Shown: piece by piece, positions 52,327 through 61,269 of the stretch | Layout: every line of letters starts with the position of its first letter | How positions within the stretch are numbered: position 1 is the first letter of the stretch | Assembly: GCA_963816555.1 (NCBI GenBank) | Contig: CAWFLD010000007.1 | Coordinates: forward strand, 248,001-312,000 | Length of the DNA: 64,000 nucleotides | Source: Lutibaculum sp963816555 | GTDB taxonomy: Bacteria > Pseudomonadota > Alphaproteobacteria > Rhizobiales > Tepidamorphaceae | Direction of reading: 5' to 3' | Program-made: the position numbers and the translations under genes | The notes under the pieces: generated by a model | What the model saw: only the letters and a program-made list of their open reading frames with translations | Databases searched by the model: none | Told to the model about the DNA's origin: nothing

Positions 52327-52984
52327 ATGTTCTTTTCGCGAAAGCCCGCCACGCTGCCGAGCGCCAAGGAGGCCCTTCCGGGCCGCGACGAGGCGATCCC
52401 CACCGCCAGCGAGCACTTCGTCAACGGCCGCGCGCTCAAGGGGCCGTACCCGGAGGGCAGCGAGGTCGCAACCTTCGGCCTCGGCTGCTTCTGGGGCGCC
52501 GAGCGCGCCTTCTGGAAGCTGCCGGGCGTCTGCGTCACCGCGGTCGGCTATGCCGGCGGCACGACGCCGAACCCGACCTACCGCGAGGTGTGCAGCGGCA
52601 TGACCGGGCACAACGAGGTCGTGCGGGTCGTCTTCGATCCGGACGAGATCTCGTACGAGCTTCTGGTGCGCGCCTTCTTCGAGAGCCACGACCCCACGCA
52701 GGGCATGCGCCAGGGCAACGACGTCGGCACGCAGTACCGCTCCGGCATCTATGTCGAGAACGAGGCGCAGCGCGAGACGGCGGAGCGCGTCAGGGCTGCC
52801 TATGCGGCCGAGCTGAAGGCGCGCGGCTATCCCGCCGATCACGACCGAGATCGTCGATGCCGGGCCGTTCTACTTCGCCGAGGACTACCACCAGCAGTAC
52901 CTGGCGAAGAACCCCGGCGGCTATTGCGGCCTCGGCGGCACCGGCGTCGCCTGCCCGGTCGGAACGGGCGTCGCCGCCGAGTAA
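52327..52984 (+). CDS. msrA: Peptide methionine-S-sulfoxide reductase (one frameshift)
   Basis: Repairs oxidised methionine in proteins; about 218 residues. Catalytic Cys in FGLGCFWGAERAFW, then GYAGGTTPNPTYREVCSGMT, FFESHDPTQGMRQGNDVGTQ, YRSGIY, and in the next frame PITTEIVDAGPFYFAEDYHQ, QYLAKNPGGYCGLGGTGVAC with the C-terminal resolving Cys pair. One extra C near 52835 (TATCCCGCCGATC) explains the shift. ATG 52327 is well placed after a ribosome-binding site (CAGGAG). Confidence 0.88.
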
Positions 52985-53069
52985 GTCGCCATCGACCGAC
53001 CCGCCACCGGGTGCCCGGTCGGGTGACGCCGCGGCGTGGCGCGGCCCCGCCGGAACGTCTGGGCCGTTC

Positions 53070-54002
53070 TCAGAAGAGCCCGCCGCGCACCGGGTTCGGC
53101 GGCGGCGCCGGCGGGTTCTTCAGCGCCGGCTCGCCCGCCGCGTCGAGCACCATGCGGCATTCCTGCGGCAGGTCGGCCAGGGTGATCGGCGGCTTGGGCT
53201 TCGAAGGCTTGTCGGAGGGCGCATAGGGCGCGTCGCTGAGCCACCAGGCGAGCGACTCGCCGCAGCCGTCGCCCGGCGGCGGCGGGCTCTGCGGCTTGCA
53301 GCTCCGGTCGCCCCGCGGGCAGGCGATGCGGACGTGGAAATGGTCGTCGTGGCCCCACCACGGGCGCACCTTCCTGAGCCACGCCCTGTCGCTGCCGGCC
53401 CATTCGCACAGATGCTTCTTGATGGCGGGGTGGACGAAGATGCGCTCCACCTCCTTCTCCTTCGCCGCGGTGCGGATGAGCTTCGAGCGCGTCTCGTCCC
53501 ACGCGCCGGGGTCGAGCTGGCGGGTGCCGTGCTTCAGCATGGAGGGGGCGCCGAGCAACTCGCGCTCGCTCCGGCTCAGCGTGTGGCCGGGCATCGGCTT
53601 GAACCAGATGTCGACGTCGAGGCCGATCTGATGGCTCGCGTGGCCGCTCACCATGGGCCCGCCGCGCGGCTGCGCCATGTCGCCGATCAGGAGGCCCGGC
53701 CAGCCGTCCTCCTTCTGCGCGTCGCTCGCCAGCCTCTCGATCAGGCTCACAAGGGCCGGATGGCCCCAGTTGCGGTTGCGCGACAGGCGCATGACCTGCC
53801 ACGCCGGGCCGTCGATCGGCAGCGCCTCGGCGCCGGCGAGGCAGCCCTTGGCGTAGGAGCCGATCGCCGCCGGCGACATCGGCGCCGGCTCGTCCCTGGC
53901 GCCGAAGAGCTGCTTGGCGGGGGTGTCGGCGGCGGCGGCGTGCGGCAGCGCGACGGCGAGCAGGCACGAGGAGAGGGCTGCCGCCCAGGACAGGCGTCGC
54001 AT
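53070..54002 (-). CDS. mepA: Penicillin-insensitive murein endopeptidase
   Basis: Periplasmic LAS-type metallopeptidase of 310 residues that cleaves D-Ala-meso-DAP cross-links. Signal peptide at the N-terminus (AALSSCLLAVALPHAAAAD). Zinc ligands in SGHASHQIGLDVDIW and WWGHDDHFHVRI; also RNRNWGHPALVSLIERLA and VERIFVHPAIKKHLC. A Cys-containing, Pro-rich C-terminus is common in alphaproteobacterial members. AAGGAG precedes the ATG at 54002. Confidence 0.9.
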   Translation of the reverse strand: MRRLSWAAALSSCLLAVALPHAAAADTPAKQLFGARDEPAPMSPAAIGSYAKGCLAGAEALPIDGPAWQVMRLSRNRNWGHPALVSLIERLASDAQKEDGWPGLLIGDMAQPRGGPMVSGHASHQIGLDVDIWFKPMPGHTLSRSERELLGAPSMLKHGTRQLDPGAWDETRSKLIRTAAKEKEVERIFVHPAIKKHLCEWAGSDRAWLRKVRPWWGHDDHFHVRIACPRGDRSCKPQSPPPPGDGCGESLAWWLSDAPYAPSDKPSKPKPPITLADLPQECRMVLDAAGEPALKNPPAPPPNPVRGGLF

Positions 54003-54194
54003 GGTTCTCAAGGCTCCTTCTTCCCCCGCTCCCGGACGCAAGGGGAACACGGTGCGGCGTCAGGGTAAACGGTATCTTAAGAACGCGACCTCACCAGCAT
54101 GTCATCCCGCGGAGCTTTACTTGAGGAAGAAGACGTAGAAGACTTTCCGCCGAGGGGGCCAGTCCGTTGTCAATCGTCTGGGCTGGAGGGGCAC

Positions 54195-54620
54195 ATGCGT
54201 ACGTTCATCGCGCTGGCGGGCGCAATTTTCATCCTGCTGTCGGGGGCCGGAGCGGCCAGCGCCGGCATCGTGGCGCAAATAGATCTGTCGAGCCAGCGCA
54301 TGCAGGTGCTGGTCAACGGCAAGCTCTACCACAGCTGGCCGGTCTCGACCGCGCGCAGCGGCTATCGCACGCCGACGGGCACGTTCCGCCCCAAGCGCAT
54401 GCACACGATGTGGTATTCGCGGAAGTACCACATGTCGCCGATGCCGCATTCGATCTTCTTCTACGGCGGCTATGCCATCCACGGCACCTACTCGACGAAG
54501 TATCTCGGCCGCCCGGCGAGCCACGGCTGCGTCCGGCTGTCGCCGGCCAACGCCGCGGCGCTCTACTCACTGGTGCGCAAATACGGCGCCGGCAACACGA
54601 AGATCGTGATCAAGCGGTAG
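54195..54620 (+). CDS. L,D-transpeptidase (YkuD domain)
   Basis: 141 residues with a signal peptide (MRTFIALAGAIFILLSG...ASA) and one YkuD domain: IVAQIDLSSQRMQVLVNGKL, STARSGYRTPTGTFRPKRMH and the catalytic HGTYSTKYLGRPASHGCVRL, in which the His, Gly and Cys of SHGCVR are intact. Such enzymes make 3-3 peptidoglycan cross-links or attach proteins to the wall. ATG 54195 follows GGAGGGG. It is divergent from mepA, so two cell-wall enzymes share an intergenic region. Confidence 0.9.
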   Translation: MRTFIALAGAIFILLSGAGAASAGIVAQIDLSSQRMQVLVNGKLYHSWPVSTARSGYRTPTGTFRPKRMHTMWYSRKYHMSPMPHSIFFYGGYAIHGTYSTKYLGRPASHGCVRLSPANAAALYSLVRKYGAGNTKIVIKR

Positions 54621-54625
54621 CGTGA

Positions 54626-54647
54626 GCCGCGCCCGCAGGCGCGGCTG
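54626..54647 (+). terminator. GC hairpin after L,D-transpeptidase gene
   Basis: AGCCGCGCC-CGCA-GGCGCGGCT just past the stop, no T run. Probable transcript end. The remaining bases to 54934 hold no gene that I can support. Confidence 0.45.
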
Positions 54648-54934
54648 GCCGGTTGCCGCTCGGCCGGGCAGGCACGGGCCGCACGAGGCCCGGAGGCGGC
54701 GTTTCTGCGCGCCGTGACCGCGGGCGAGGTAGACGGCGACCCTTTGCAGTCTTCGTGGTCGCCTTCAGACCGAACGGCCGGGCAGCGGCGGGTGACGATC
54801 GGCGGCCGTGGCCCGGCCGACCGTGACCCGAGGCCTGGTGCCGGGGACTGCATGCGGCTGCGCCGGGAACCCGGGCGGGCGCGGCCCCGTTTCTCACCGT
54901 GAAGGAACATTCACGGAACATCGAGGAGAGCACG

Positions 54935-55192
54935 ATGGAGCGGGACCCCAGGGCGCACGCGAACGAGAACGTGCACGAGCACAATCCGAAGGCGGAGCCG
55001 GCGCCGCAGAGCAACACGGAGAAGGATCCGGAGGAGTGGGTGTCCGGCGGCGAGCCGATCACCGGCGCGCAGGCGTCGTACCTGAAGACGCTGTCGGAGG
55101 AGGCGGGCGAGCCGGAGACGTTCAGCGAGGACATCACCAAGGCCGAGGCGTCCGAGCGCATCGACGCGCTGAAGCGCAAGCTCGGCCGCTGA
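54935..55192 (+). CDS. DUF3072 family protein
   Basis: 85 residues, highly charged and probably disordered in the first half. The second half has the DUF3072 core: GGEPITGAQASYLKTLSEEA followed by EDITKAEASERIDALKRKLG. GAGGAG precedes the ATG at 54935; an upstream in-frame codon at 54899 is less likely. Function unknown; members are common in rhizobia. Confidence 0.8.
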   Translation: MERDPRAHANENVHEHNPKAEPAPQSNTEKDPEEWVSGGEPITGAQASYLKTLSEEAGEPETFSEDITKAEASERIDALKRKLGR

Positions 55193-55214
55193 GCGCGCGG
55201 GACCGGCCCCTCGC

Positions 55215-55601
55215 CTACCAGCCGATCTCCGGCACGTAGTCGTAGAGCCGGGCGACGAGGCCCTTGCCGTTCTGAGAGGCGGCCCGGGCGACCGCTTCGG
55301 CCTTGGCCGCCTGCTCGGCCGCGCGCGCCTGCTCGAGGCGGCTGACGCGCGCGTCGAGCGCGGCGATCCGGTCGTTGAGCTCCCTGCGCTCGTCCTTCGC
55401 CACCTCGCAGCGCCAGGCGCCCGCATCCATGCGGCAGAGGTCGAACCCGCCCGTCTCCGTGTCGAGCCGGACGACCTTGTCGTTGATCTCCATGAGCTGG
55501 TAGCGCCCGCCCTCCGACAGCTTCTGGAGCGCGGCGGGCGGTGCGGCCACCGCCGCGGTGGCGGTCATGACGACGAGGGCTGAAAGCGCGACGGCTCGCA
55601 T
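55215..55601 (-). CDS. Secreted coiled-coil protein, hypothetical
   Basis: 128 residues with a signal peptide (MRAVALSALVVMTATAAVAA), a small domain with two Cys (GGFDLCRMDAGAWRCEVAKD) and a coiled coil (DRIAALDARVSRLEQARAAE). GGGAG precedes the ATG. It is probably periplasmic. No family name can be given with confidence. Confidence 0.75.
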   Translation of the reverse strand: MRAVALSALVVMTATAAVAAPPAALQKLSEGGRYQLMEINDKVVRLDTETGGFDLCRMDAGAWRCEVAKDERRELNDRIAALDARVSRLEQARAAEQAAKAEAVARAASQNGKGLVARLYDYVPEIGW

Positions 55602-55754
55602 GGCGGGCTCCCGGGGATCTGTCTGCCGTGAGCACCCTTGCTGCCCGCTTCCCACGGCGGAATTGCGGCCGCCGCGGCCCTTCGTTGTCGGCAGGCGTCG
55701 CCCGGCGTGCCCGATGCGACGAATTGCGACACGACCGATCGGCGAACCGGCGGG

Positions 55755-56414
55755 TCAGTCACGGTCGGGCGCGCCGAGCGGGAAGAGCTGCCGGAACGGG
55801 CGCGCGTCGTCGACCGCCCGCGCGAAGGACGGCCGCGCGAGCAGGCGCTGCCGGTAGGCCGCGAGCGCCGGGTGGCGGTCGCCGAAGGGGTGGGCCCAGT
55901 CGGCATAGAAGAGGGCCGGCGCCGCCGCGCAGTCGGCAAGACCGAAGGACGAGCCGACCGCCCATTCGCGCCCGGCCATCCGGGCGTCGAGCCAGCCATA
56001 GGTCCGATCGAGCAGGGCGCGTGCGGCCGCGACCCCGGCCGGGTCCTTCTCGCCCTCCGCCCGCATGCCGTCGCCGACGATCTTCTGCATCGGCGTCTCG
56101 ACGTAGTTGTCGAACACGCGGTCGAGCGTCCGCACCTCCAGTGCCTCGGCCGGGTCTTCCGGCACGAAGCGCACGCGGCCGCGATGGTGGATGTCGAGGT
56201 GCTCGATGATGACGCTCGATTCGACCACCGTCCGCCCCTCGTCGACGAGGACCGGCATCTTCCTGATCGGCCAGAGCGCGGCCCATTCGGCGAGGATCGC
56301 CTCGTCGGTGTGGTCGAGGAAGCGGAGCTCGAAGGGCGTGTCGTTCTCGAACAGCGCGATGAGCACCTTCTGGCAATAGGACGAGAAGGGGTGGGCGTAG
56401 AGGGACAGCGCCAT
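55755..56414 (-). CDS. Glutathione S-transferase family protein
   Basis: 219 residues: a thioredoxin-like N-terminal domain (LYAHPFSSYCQKVLIALFEN, IRKMPVLVDEGRTVVESSVI with the glutathione-binding ES pair) and an all-helical C-terminal domain (LARPSFARAVDDARPFRQLF). The ATG at 56414 aligns with family starts. Divergent from an HxlR regulator with a palindrome between them, so it is the likely target of that regulator. Confidence 0.87.
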   Translation of the reverse strand: MALSLYAHPFSSYCQKVLIALFENDTPFELRFLDHTDEAILAEWAALWPIRKMPVLVDEGRTVVESSVIIEHLDIHHRGRVRFVPEDPAEALEVRTLDRVFDNYVETPMQKIVGDGMRAEGEKDPAGVAAARALLDRTYGWLDARMAGREWAVGSSFGLADCAAAPALFYADWAHPFGDRHPALAAYRQRLLARPSFARAVDDARPFRQLFPLGAPDRD

Positions 56415-56432
56415 GACCGTAGCTCCCATCAT

Positions 56433-56455
56433 ACCGCTTGCCATTTGCAAGCGGT
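56433..56455. promoter_or_regulatory. Candidate HxlR operator
   Basis: Perfect 9-bp inverted repeat ACCGCTTGC-CATTT-GCAAGCGGT between the divergent GST and hxlR genes. TTGCAAGC recurs at 56483-56490, adjoining the likely promoter. Confidence 0.6.
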
Positions 56456-56506
56456 TGGAGCGTGCCACGACCGATCCTACATTGCAAGCAGTCATGGAGG
56501 CGACGA

Positions 56507-57007
56507 ATGTCCGACGCGCCGCACCGCTCCGGCTGCCCGATCAACCTGACGCTCGAGATCCTCGGCGACCGGTGGAGCCTGATCGTCGTCCGCGACATCA
56601 TGTTCGGCGGCCGGCGGCACTACCGCGAGCTTCTCAACCACTCCGAGGAGGGGATCGCCTCGAACATCCTCGCCGACCGCCTGAAGCGGCTCGTCGCCAA
56701 CGGGCTGCTGACGAGGCGGCCGGACGGCACGCACAGGCAGAAGGCGATCTACAGCCTGACGGAGCCCGCCATCGAGCTGTTGCCCGTGCTCGCGCAGATG
56801 GCGGCCTGGGGGCGCCGCCACATGCCGGTGACGCCGGAGCTCGCGATCCGCGCGCAGGTCCTGGAGGAAGGGGGGCCGCCGCTCTGGGAGGCGTTCATGG
56901 CCGAGCTCAGGGCGCTGCATCTCGATGCGCCGGCACCGGAGCGCTCCGTCTTCGCGGAGCTCAGGGAGGCCTATGAGCGGGTGCTGGCGGAGGAGAACGG
57001 CCGCTAG
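56507..57007 (+). CDS. HxlR-family transcriptional regulator
   Basis: 166 residues. CPINLTLEILGDRWSLIVVR (the conserved Cys often senses electrophiles or redox state), RHYRELLNHSEEGIASNILA, DRLKRLVANGLLTRRPDG and YSLTEPAIELLPVLAQMAAW. ATG 56507 with GGAGG upstream. Divergent from the GST gene; probable repressor of it. Confidence 0.87.
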   Translation: MSDAPHRSGCPINLTLEILGDRWSLIVVRDIMFGGRRHYRELLNHSEEGIASNILADRLKRLVANGLLTRRPDGTHRQKAIYSLTEPAIELLPVLAQMAAWGRRHMPVTPELAIRAQVLEEGGPPLWEAFMAELRALHLDAPAPERSVFAELREAYERVLAEENGR

Positions 57008-57071
57008 GGCATGGCCGCGGAAGGTTGCAGGCGTCTCAGGACCGGGCCGGCGAGACGCCGGAGCGCCGGCA

Positions 57072-57097
57072 GGAGGCGGCCGCGACCGGCCGCCTCC
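57072..57097. terminator. GC hairpin between hxlR and leuC
   Basis: GGAGGCGGCC-GCGACC-GGCCGCCTCC between the convergent gene ends; no T run. Could end both transcripts. Confidence 0.45.
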
Positions 57098-57109
57098 GGG
57101 AACGCGTCG

Positions 57110-58516
57110 TCAGCGCCAGTCGCGGACGTCGACGAAGTGGCCGGCGATCGCCGCGGCGGCGGCCATCTGCGGCGAGACGAGGTGCGTGCGGCCCTTGAAG
57201 CCCTGACGGCCCTCGAAGTTGCGGTTCGAGGTCGAGGCGCAGCGCTCGCCGGGCTTCAGCTTGTCGGCGTTCATGGCGAGGCACATGGAGCAGCCGGGCT
57301 CGCGCCACAGGAAGCCCGCATCCTTGAAGATCCTGTCGAGACCCTCCGCCTCGGCCTGCGCCTTGACGAGGCCCGAGCCGGGGACGATCCACGCCTCGAC
57401 GCCCTCGTGCACCTTGCGGCCTTCCACGATCTGCGCGGCCGCCCGCAGGTCCTCGATGCGCGAATTGGTGCACGAGCCGATGAAGACGCGCTCGGGGCGG
57501 ATGTCGGTGATCTTCGTGCCCGGCGTCAGGCCCATGTATTCGAGCGCCCGCTTCTTCGCGAGGCGCTTGTTCTCGTCCGGGATCTCGTCGGGATCGGGCA
57601 CCACGCCGTCGACGGCGATCACGTCCTCGGGGCTCGTGCCCCAGGTGACGATCGGCGGCAGGTTGGCGCCGTCGAGGTGGATCTCGGTGTCGAAATGCGC
57701 GCCCTCGTCCGAGCGCAGCGTCTCCCAGTAGGCCTTGGCCATGTCCCACGCCATGCCCTTCGGCGCGAGCGGGCGGTCCTTGATGTAGGCGTAGGTCTTC
57801 TCGTCGGGCGCGACCATGCCGGCGCGGGCGCCCGCCTCGATCGACATGTTGCAGACCGTCATGCGGCCTTCCATCGACATGTCGCGGAAGACCTCGCCGG
57901 CATACTCGATGACGTGGCCGGTGCCGCCGGCGGTGCCGATCCGGCCGATGATCGAGAGCACGACGTCCTTGGGCGTCACGCCGTCCGGCAGCTTGCCGTC
58001 GACGGTGACGCGCATGTTCTTCGCCTTGCGCTGGATGAGCGTCTGCGTCGCGAGCACGTGCTCGACCTCGGAGGTGCCGATGCCGTGGGCGAGCGCGCCG
58101 AAGGCGCCGTGCGTCGAGGTGTGGCTGTCGCCGCAGACGATCGTCGTGCCGGGCAGCGTGAAGCCCTGCTCCGGGCCGATCACGTGGACGATGCCCTGCC
58201 TGATGTCCTTCTCCGAGTAGTACTCGATGCCGAAGTCGCGGGCGTTCTGGGCCAGCGCCTCGATCTGCGTGGCGCTCTCGGGGTCGGGGTTCGGGACGGA
58301 GCGGTCGGTCGTCGGCACGTTGTGGTCGACGACGGCCAGCGTCTTCTGCGGCGCCCGGACCTTGCGGCCGGCGAGGCGCAGGCCCTCGAAGGCCTGCGGG
58401 CTCGTCACCTCGTGGACGAGGTGGCGGTCGATGTAGAGCAGGCAGGTGCCGTCGTCCTGGCAGTCGACGACGTGGTCGTCCCAGATCTTGTCATAGAGCG
58501 TGCGCGGAGCGGTCAT
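57110..58516 (-). CDS. leuC: 3-isopropylmalate dehydratase large subunit
   Basis: 468 residues, full length; isomerises 2- to 3-isopropylmalate in leucine synthesis with LeuD. Aconitase-family marks: DHNVPTTDR, GIVHVIGPEQGFTLPGTTIV, CGDSHTSTHGAFGALAHGIG, VFIGSCTNSRIEDLRAAA and GCSMCLAMNADKL; the three [4Fe-4S] Cys (in GSCTNSR and CSMC) are present. It follows the rplS operon region as in other Hyphomicrobiales. leuD is not nearby, which is usual in this group. Confidence 0.97.
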   Translation of the reverse strand: MTAPRTLYDKIWDDHVVDCQDDGTCLLYIDRHLVHEVTSPQAFEGLRLAGRKVRAPQKTLAVVDHNVPTTDRSVPNPDPESATQIEALAQNARDFGIEYYSEKDIRQGIVHVIGPEQGFTLPGTTIVCGDSHTSTHGAFGALAHGIGTSEVEHVLATQTLIQRKAKNMRVTVDGKLPDGVTPKDVVLSIIGRIGTAGGTGHVIEYAGEVFRDMSMEGRMTVCNMSIEAGARAGMVAPDEKTYAYIKDRPLAPKGMAWDMAKAYWETLRSDEGAHFDTEIHLDGANLPPIVTWGTSPEDVIAVDGVVPDPDEIPDENKRLAKKRALEYMGLTPGTKITDIRPERVFIGSCTNSRIEDLRAAAQIVEGRKVHEGVEAWIVPGSGLVKAQAEAEGLDRIFKDAGFLWREPGCSMCLAMNADKLKPGERCASTSNRNFEGRQGFKGRTHLVSPQMAAAAAIAGHFVDVRDWR

Positions 58517-58596
58517 GATGTCATCCGTTCGGAAATGGCGCGTCTGATCGAAAAGGCTGTGCGGGCCCGGCCGCTCGCGCGGCGGGCGAAGTGGGG

Positions 58597-58764
58597 TCAG
58601 ACGCGGCGAAGCTCGCCGTCGGCGGCCCGCATCGCCGGATGGAAGCGCCAGGGCAGGAGCGCGTGGTCGTCGAGCGGCCCCGGCAGCAGGCGGCCGAGCG
58701 GCGTCGACCGGCCCGCGTTGCGGGTCGGCGGGAAGGGCCGTGTGCTGGTCATCCAGGCGAACAT
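58597..58764 (-). CDS. Small Arg/Pro-rich hypothetical protein
   Basis: 55 codons from an ATG at 58764: MFAWMTSTRPFPPTRNAGRS at the start and LPWRFHPAMRAADGELRRV at the end. No ribosome-binding site of note and no family recognised. It fills the gap between leuC and 58885 on the same strand; possibly real, possibly chance. Confidence 0.35.
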   Translation of the reverse strand: MFAWMTSTRPFPPTRNAGRSTPLGRLLPGPLDDHALLPWRFHPAMRAADGELRRV

Positions 58765-58884
58765 GGCGGGAAAATAGTCGCGTTACGGTTCGCCTGCAAC
58801 ATTCGAAAGCGCCAGGGCGCCGCCGCGACAGGAGATTTCGCGCCGCCCCTCACTCCGAGCCGCCCCTTGTGCGGAGCCGCCCCT

Positions 58885-59106
58885 TCAGAGGCGCACGCCG
58901 CGGCCGCGCGTGAGGCAGGCCGTCACGACGGCGGCCTCCGCCTCGTTGCGCTCGACCGCGACGCCGTTGCGCCGGGCGAGGAGCAGGACGAGGCCGGCCG
59001 CGCCCGGGACGTCGACCGGCCGCTTGCCGGGCAGCGCGTCGAGCACCGAGCCGACGGTGTCCGACAGCCATTCCCTCGCCGCGCGGTTGTCATGTGTCCC
59101 GACCAT
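58885..59106 (-). CDS. Hypothetical protein
   Basis: 73 residues: MVGTHDNRAAREWLSDTVGS, VLDALPGKRPVDVPGAAGLV, LLLARRNGVAVERNEAEAAV. No motif recognised. Codon use matches the neighbours (GC-rich third positions) and the frame ends cleanly before 58885, which supports a real gene. An ATG at 59106 is preferred over 59166. Confidence 0.5.
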   Translation of the reverse strand: MVGTHDNRAAREWLSDTVGSVLDALPGKRPVDVPGAAGLVLLLARRNGVAVERNEAEAAVVTACLTRGRGVRL

Positions 59107-59192
59107 GCCCGGAAAACGGGAAAGAGCGCCAAAGGGTTGCCGCCGCCGGCGCGGGGCCCGCCTCACGAATTGTCACGCAGGCGTCACGATCC

Positions 59193-60399
59193 TCAACTCC
59201 GCACGCCAACGAGGCGGGCGCGGGCGGCGCCGAGGCCGGGCAGGAGCGCGAGGAAGGCGACGGCGACGAAGAACAGGCCGGGCACGCGCCAGCCGCCGCT
59301 CAGGTCGTGCAGCAGGCCGAGCATGAACGGGCCCGTCGACGCGATGACGTAGCCGACGCTCTGCACCATCCCGGAGAGCTCGGCGGCCGTCTGCCCGTCG
59401 GGCGCGCGCAGCACGATCAGGGTCATCGACACGCCGAAGCAGCCGCCGAGCCCGAGGCCGAGCACGATCGCCGCCGGCCAGGCGAGGACGGCCGGGCCGA
59501 AGATCAGGCCGGTGATGCCGACCACCGCCGTCAGCAGCATCGCCGCGACGACGAGGCGCTGGTCGCGCTGGCGCGCCGCGTAGGGCGGCACGAGCAGCGC
59601 CGTCACCATCTGCAGCCCGATCGACACGGAGGAGACGAAGCCGGCCTGCGCCGCGCTCATCCCGAAATCGTCGAGGATCACCGGCAGCCAGCCCATGGCC
59701 ATGTAGGCGCAGGCCGACTGCAGGCCCATGAACAGGGTGAGCTGCCAGGCCAGCGGGTCGCGCCACAGGCTGGCCGGGCGGGGCGTTGTCGCGGGGGCGG
59801 TAGCGGTGCAGCACGAGCTGCGGCAGCCACAGCGCCGCGGCGAGGAGCGCCGGCAGCGCCCACGCCATCAGCGCCGGCCGCCAGCCGCCGATCGCCTCGG
59901 CGAGGGGGATCGTCAGGCCGGCGCCGACCGAGGCGCCGCCGACGAGCGTCGTCGTGAAGACGCCGGTCATCAGGCCGGCCCTGTCGGCGAAGTCGCGCTT
60001 GACGATGCCGGGCAGGAGCACGCCGATGACGCCGATGCCGGCGCCGCCGAAGGCGGTGCCGAGGAACAGCGCCGCAGTCGAGCCCGTGCCCTTGAGGAAG
60101 CAGCCGCCGGCGATCAGCAGGATGAAGGCGAGGATCGTCGCCTCCGTGCCGATGCGCCGCGCGAGCTTCGCGGCGATCGCGCCGAACAGGCCGAGGCTCG
60201 CCACCGGCAGCATGGTCAGGACGCCCGCGGCGGTGCCGTCGAGGCCGAGGTCGGCGCGGATCTGGTTGAGCACCGGCGCGACCGAGGTGATCGGCGGGCG
60301 CAGGTTGAAGGCGATCAGCACGAGGCCGGCGACGAGCAGCCAGCGGCCGCCGGCGGGCGCGCCGCGCGCCGCCCCTTGCGTGTCGTTGCCCGGGGACAT
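59193..60399 (-). CDS. MFS transporter, CynX/NimT type (one frameshift)
   Basis: About 401 residues with 12 predicted transmembrane helices, resembling cyanate/2-nitroimidazole transporters: FNLRPPITSVAPVLNQIRAD, GTAFGGAGIGVIGVLLPGIV, KRDFADRAGLMTGVFTTTLV, then in the other frame LTLFMGLQSACAYMAMGWLP and SGMVQSVGYVIASTGPFMLG. One extra base near 59770 splits it, and the total length is one over a multiple of three. ATG 60399. A strong terminator separates it from rplS upstream, so it has its own promoter. Substrate unknown. Confidence 0.8.
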
Positions 60400-60432
60400 G
60401 CCGTTTCCTGTTGTCGTTTGCCGTGGGCGGAC

Positions 60433-60461
60433 GCAAAAACGGGCGGCCAGGGCCGCCCGTC
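60433..60461 (-). terminator. Rho-independent terminator after rplS
   Basis: On the minus strand a 10-bp stem ACGGGCGGCC / GGCCGCCCGT is followed by TTTTGCG. It lies 57 bp past the rplS stop and ends the ribosomal operon. Confidence 0.8.
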
Positions 60462-60517
60462 CGGAATGCTCGTGCGGAAGGCCGGCCCCGCCGGGTGGCG
60501 GAGCCGCGGAACGCCCG

Positions 60518-61195
60518 TCAGGCGTTCGACTCTTCCTCGCCGTCGGCGGGAACCTCGGAGGCGGTCTTCTCGGCGAAGAGCGTGCGCGCCTGGCCCGCCC
60601 AGTCGTCGTTGACGAAGGTGCCCTCGATCTTGAGCGCGTCCTCGAGACGGGCGATGTCGTCGTCGGAGAAGTTCGCGATCTGCTCGTACTGGGTGACGCC
60701 GAGCTTGTTGAGCTTGCCGGCCAGGTCCTCGTTCACGCCGCTGATGCGCGTGAGATCGTCGGCCTCGCCCTTCGGCTTCTGGAAGATCGCGCCCTTGATC
60801 TCCACGACCCGCTTCTCGGACCGCTTCTCGGTGCGGGCGTCGGTGCGCTCGGGGATGCGGGCCGACTTGCCGCGGCGGTCGCGCAGGTAATAGAGCTTGG
60901 CGCGGCGGACCTTGCCGCGGCGGCGCACCTCGATCGACTCGATCGACGGCGAATGGATCGGGAACACACGCTCCACGCCCTCGCCGTACGAGATCTTGCG
61001 GACCGTGAAGCTCTCGTTGATGCCGCCGCCCGAGCGCGCGATGCAGACGCCTTCATAGGCCTGCACGCGGGTACGGGTGCCCTCGGTCACGCGCACGTTG
61101 ACGCGCACCGTGTCGCCGGGGCGGAATTCAGGAACGGCGCGTGCCGCTTCGAGCGCGGCGGCATGCTCCTGCTCAATCTCTTGCAGAATGTTCAT
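60518..61195 (-). CDS. rplS: Ribosomal protein L19 with C-terminal extension
   Basis: 225 residues, against about 115-130 for a typical L19. Residues 1-120 are standard L19 (FRPGDTVRVNVRVTEGTRTR, GVERVFPIHSPSIESIEVRR, RGKVRRAKLYYLRDRRGKSA). After a basic linker, residues 145-200 form a helix-hairpin-helix-like module (DDLTRISGVNEDLAGKLNKL, GVTQYEQIANFSDDDIARLE). Similar modules are fused to ribosomal proteins in other rhizobia. Last gene of the ffh-rpsP-rimM-trmD-rplS series. Confidence 0.95.
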   Translation of the reverse strand: MNILQEIEQEHAAALEAARAVPEFRPGDTVRVNVRVTEGTRTRVQAYEGVCIARSGGGINESFTVRKISYGEGVERVFPIHSPSIESIEVRRRGKVRRAKLYYLRDRRGKSARIPERTDARTEKRSEKRVVEIKGAIFQKPKGEADDLTRISGVNEDLAGKLNKLGVTQYEQIANFSDDDIARLEDALKIEGTFVNDDWAGQARTLFAEKTASEVPADGEEESNA

Positions 61196-61269
61196 CGGGT
61201 CAGTCCTTCGGAAATATCGCACGTACGTCCGCCCACGAGGGGCGCTGCCGCGCTCGCGTTGCCTTGCGT

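Noticed and set aside
57011..58777. 588-codon plus-strand frame
   Set aside because: Antisense shadow of leuC.
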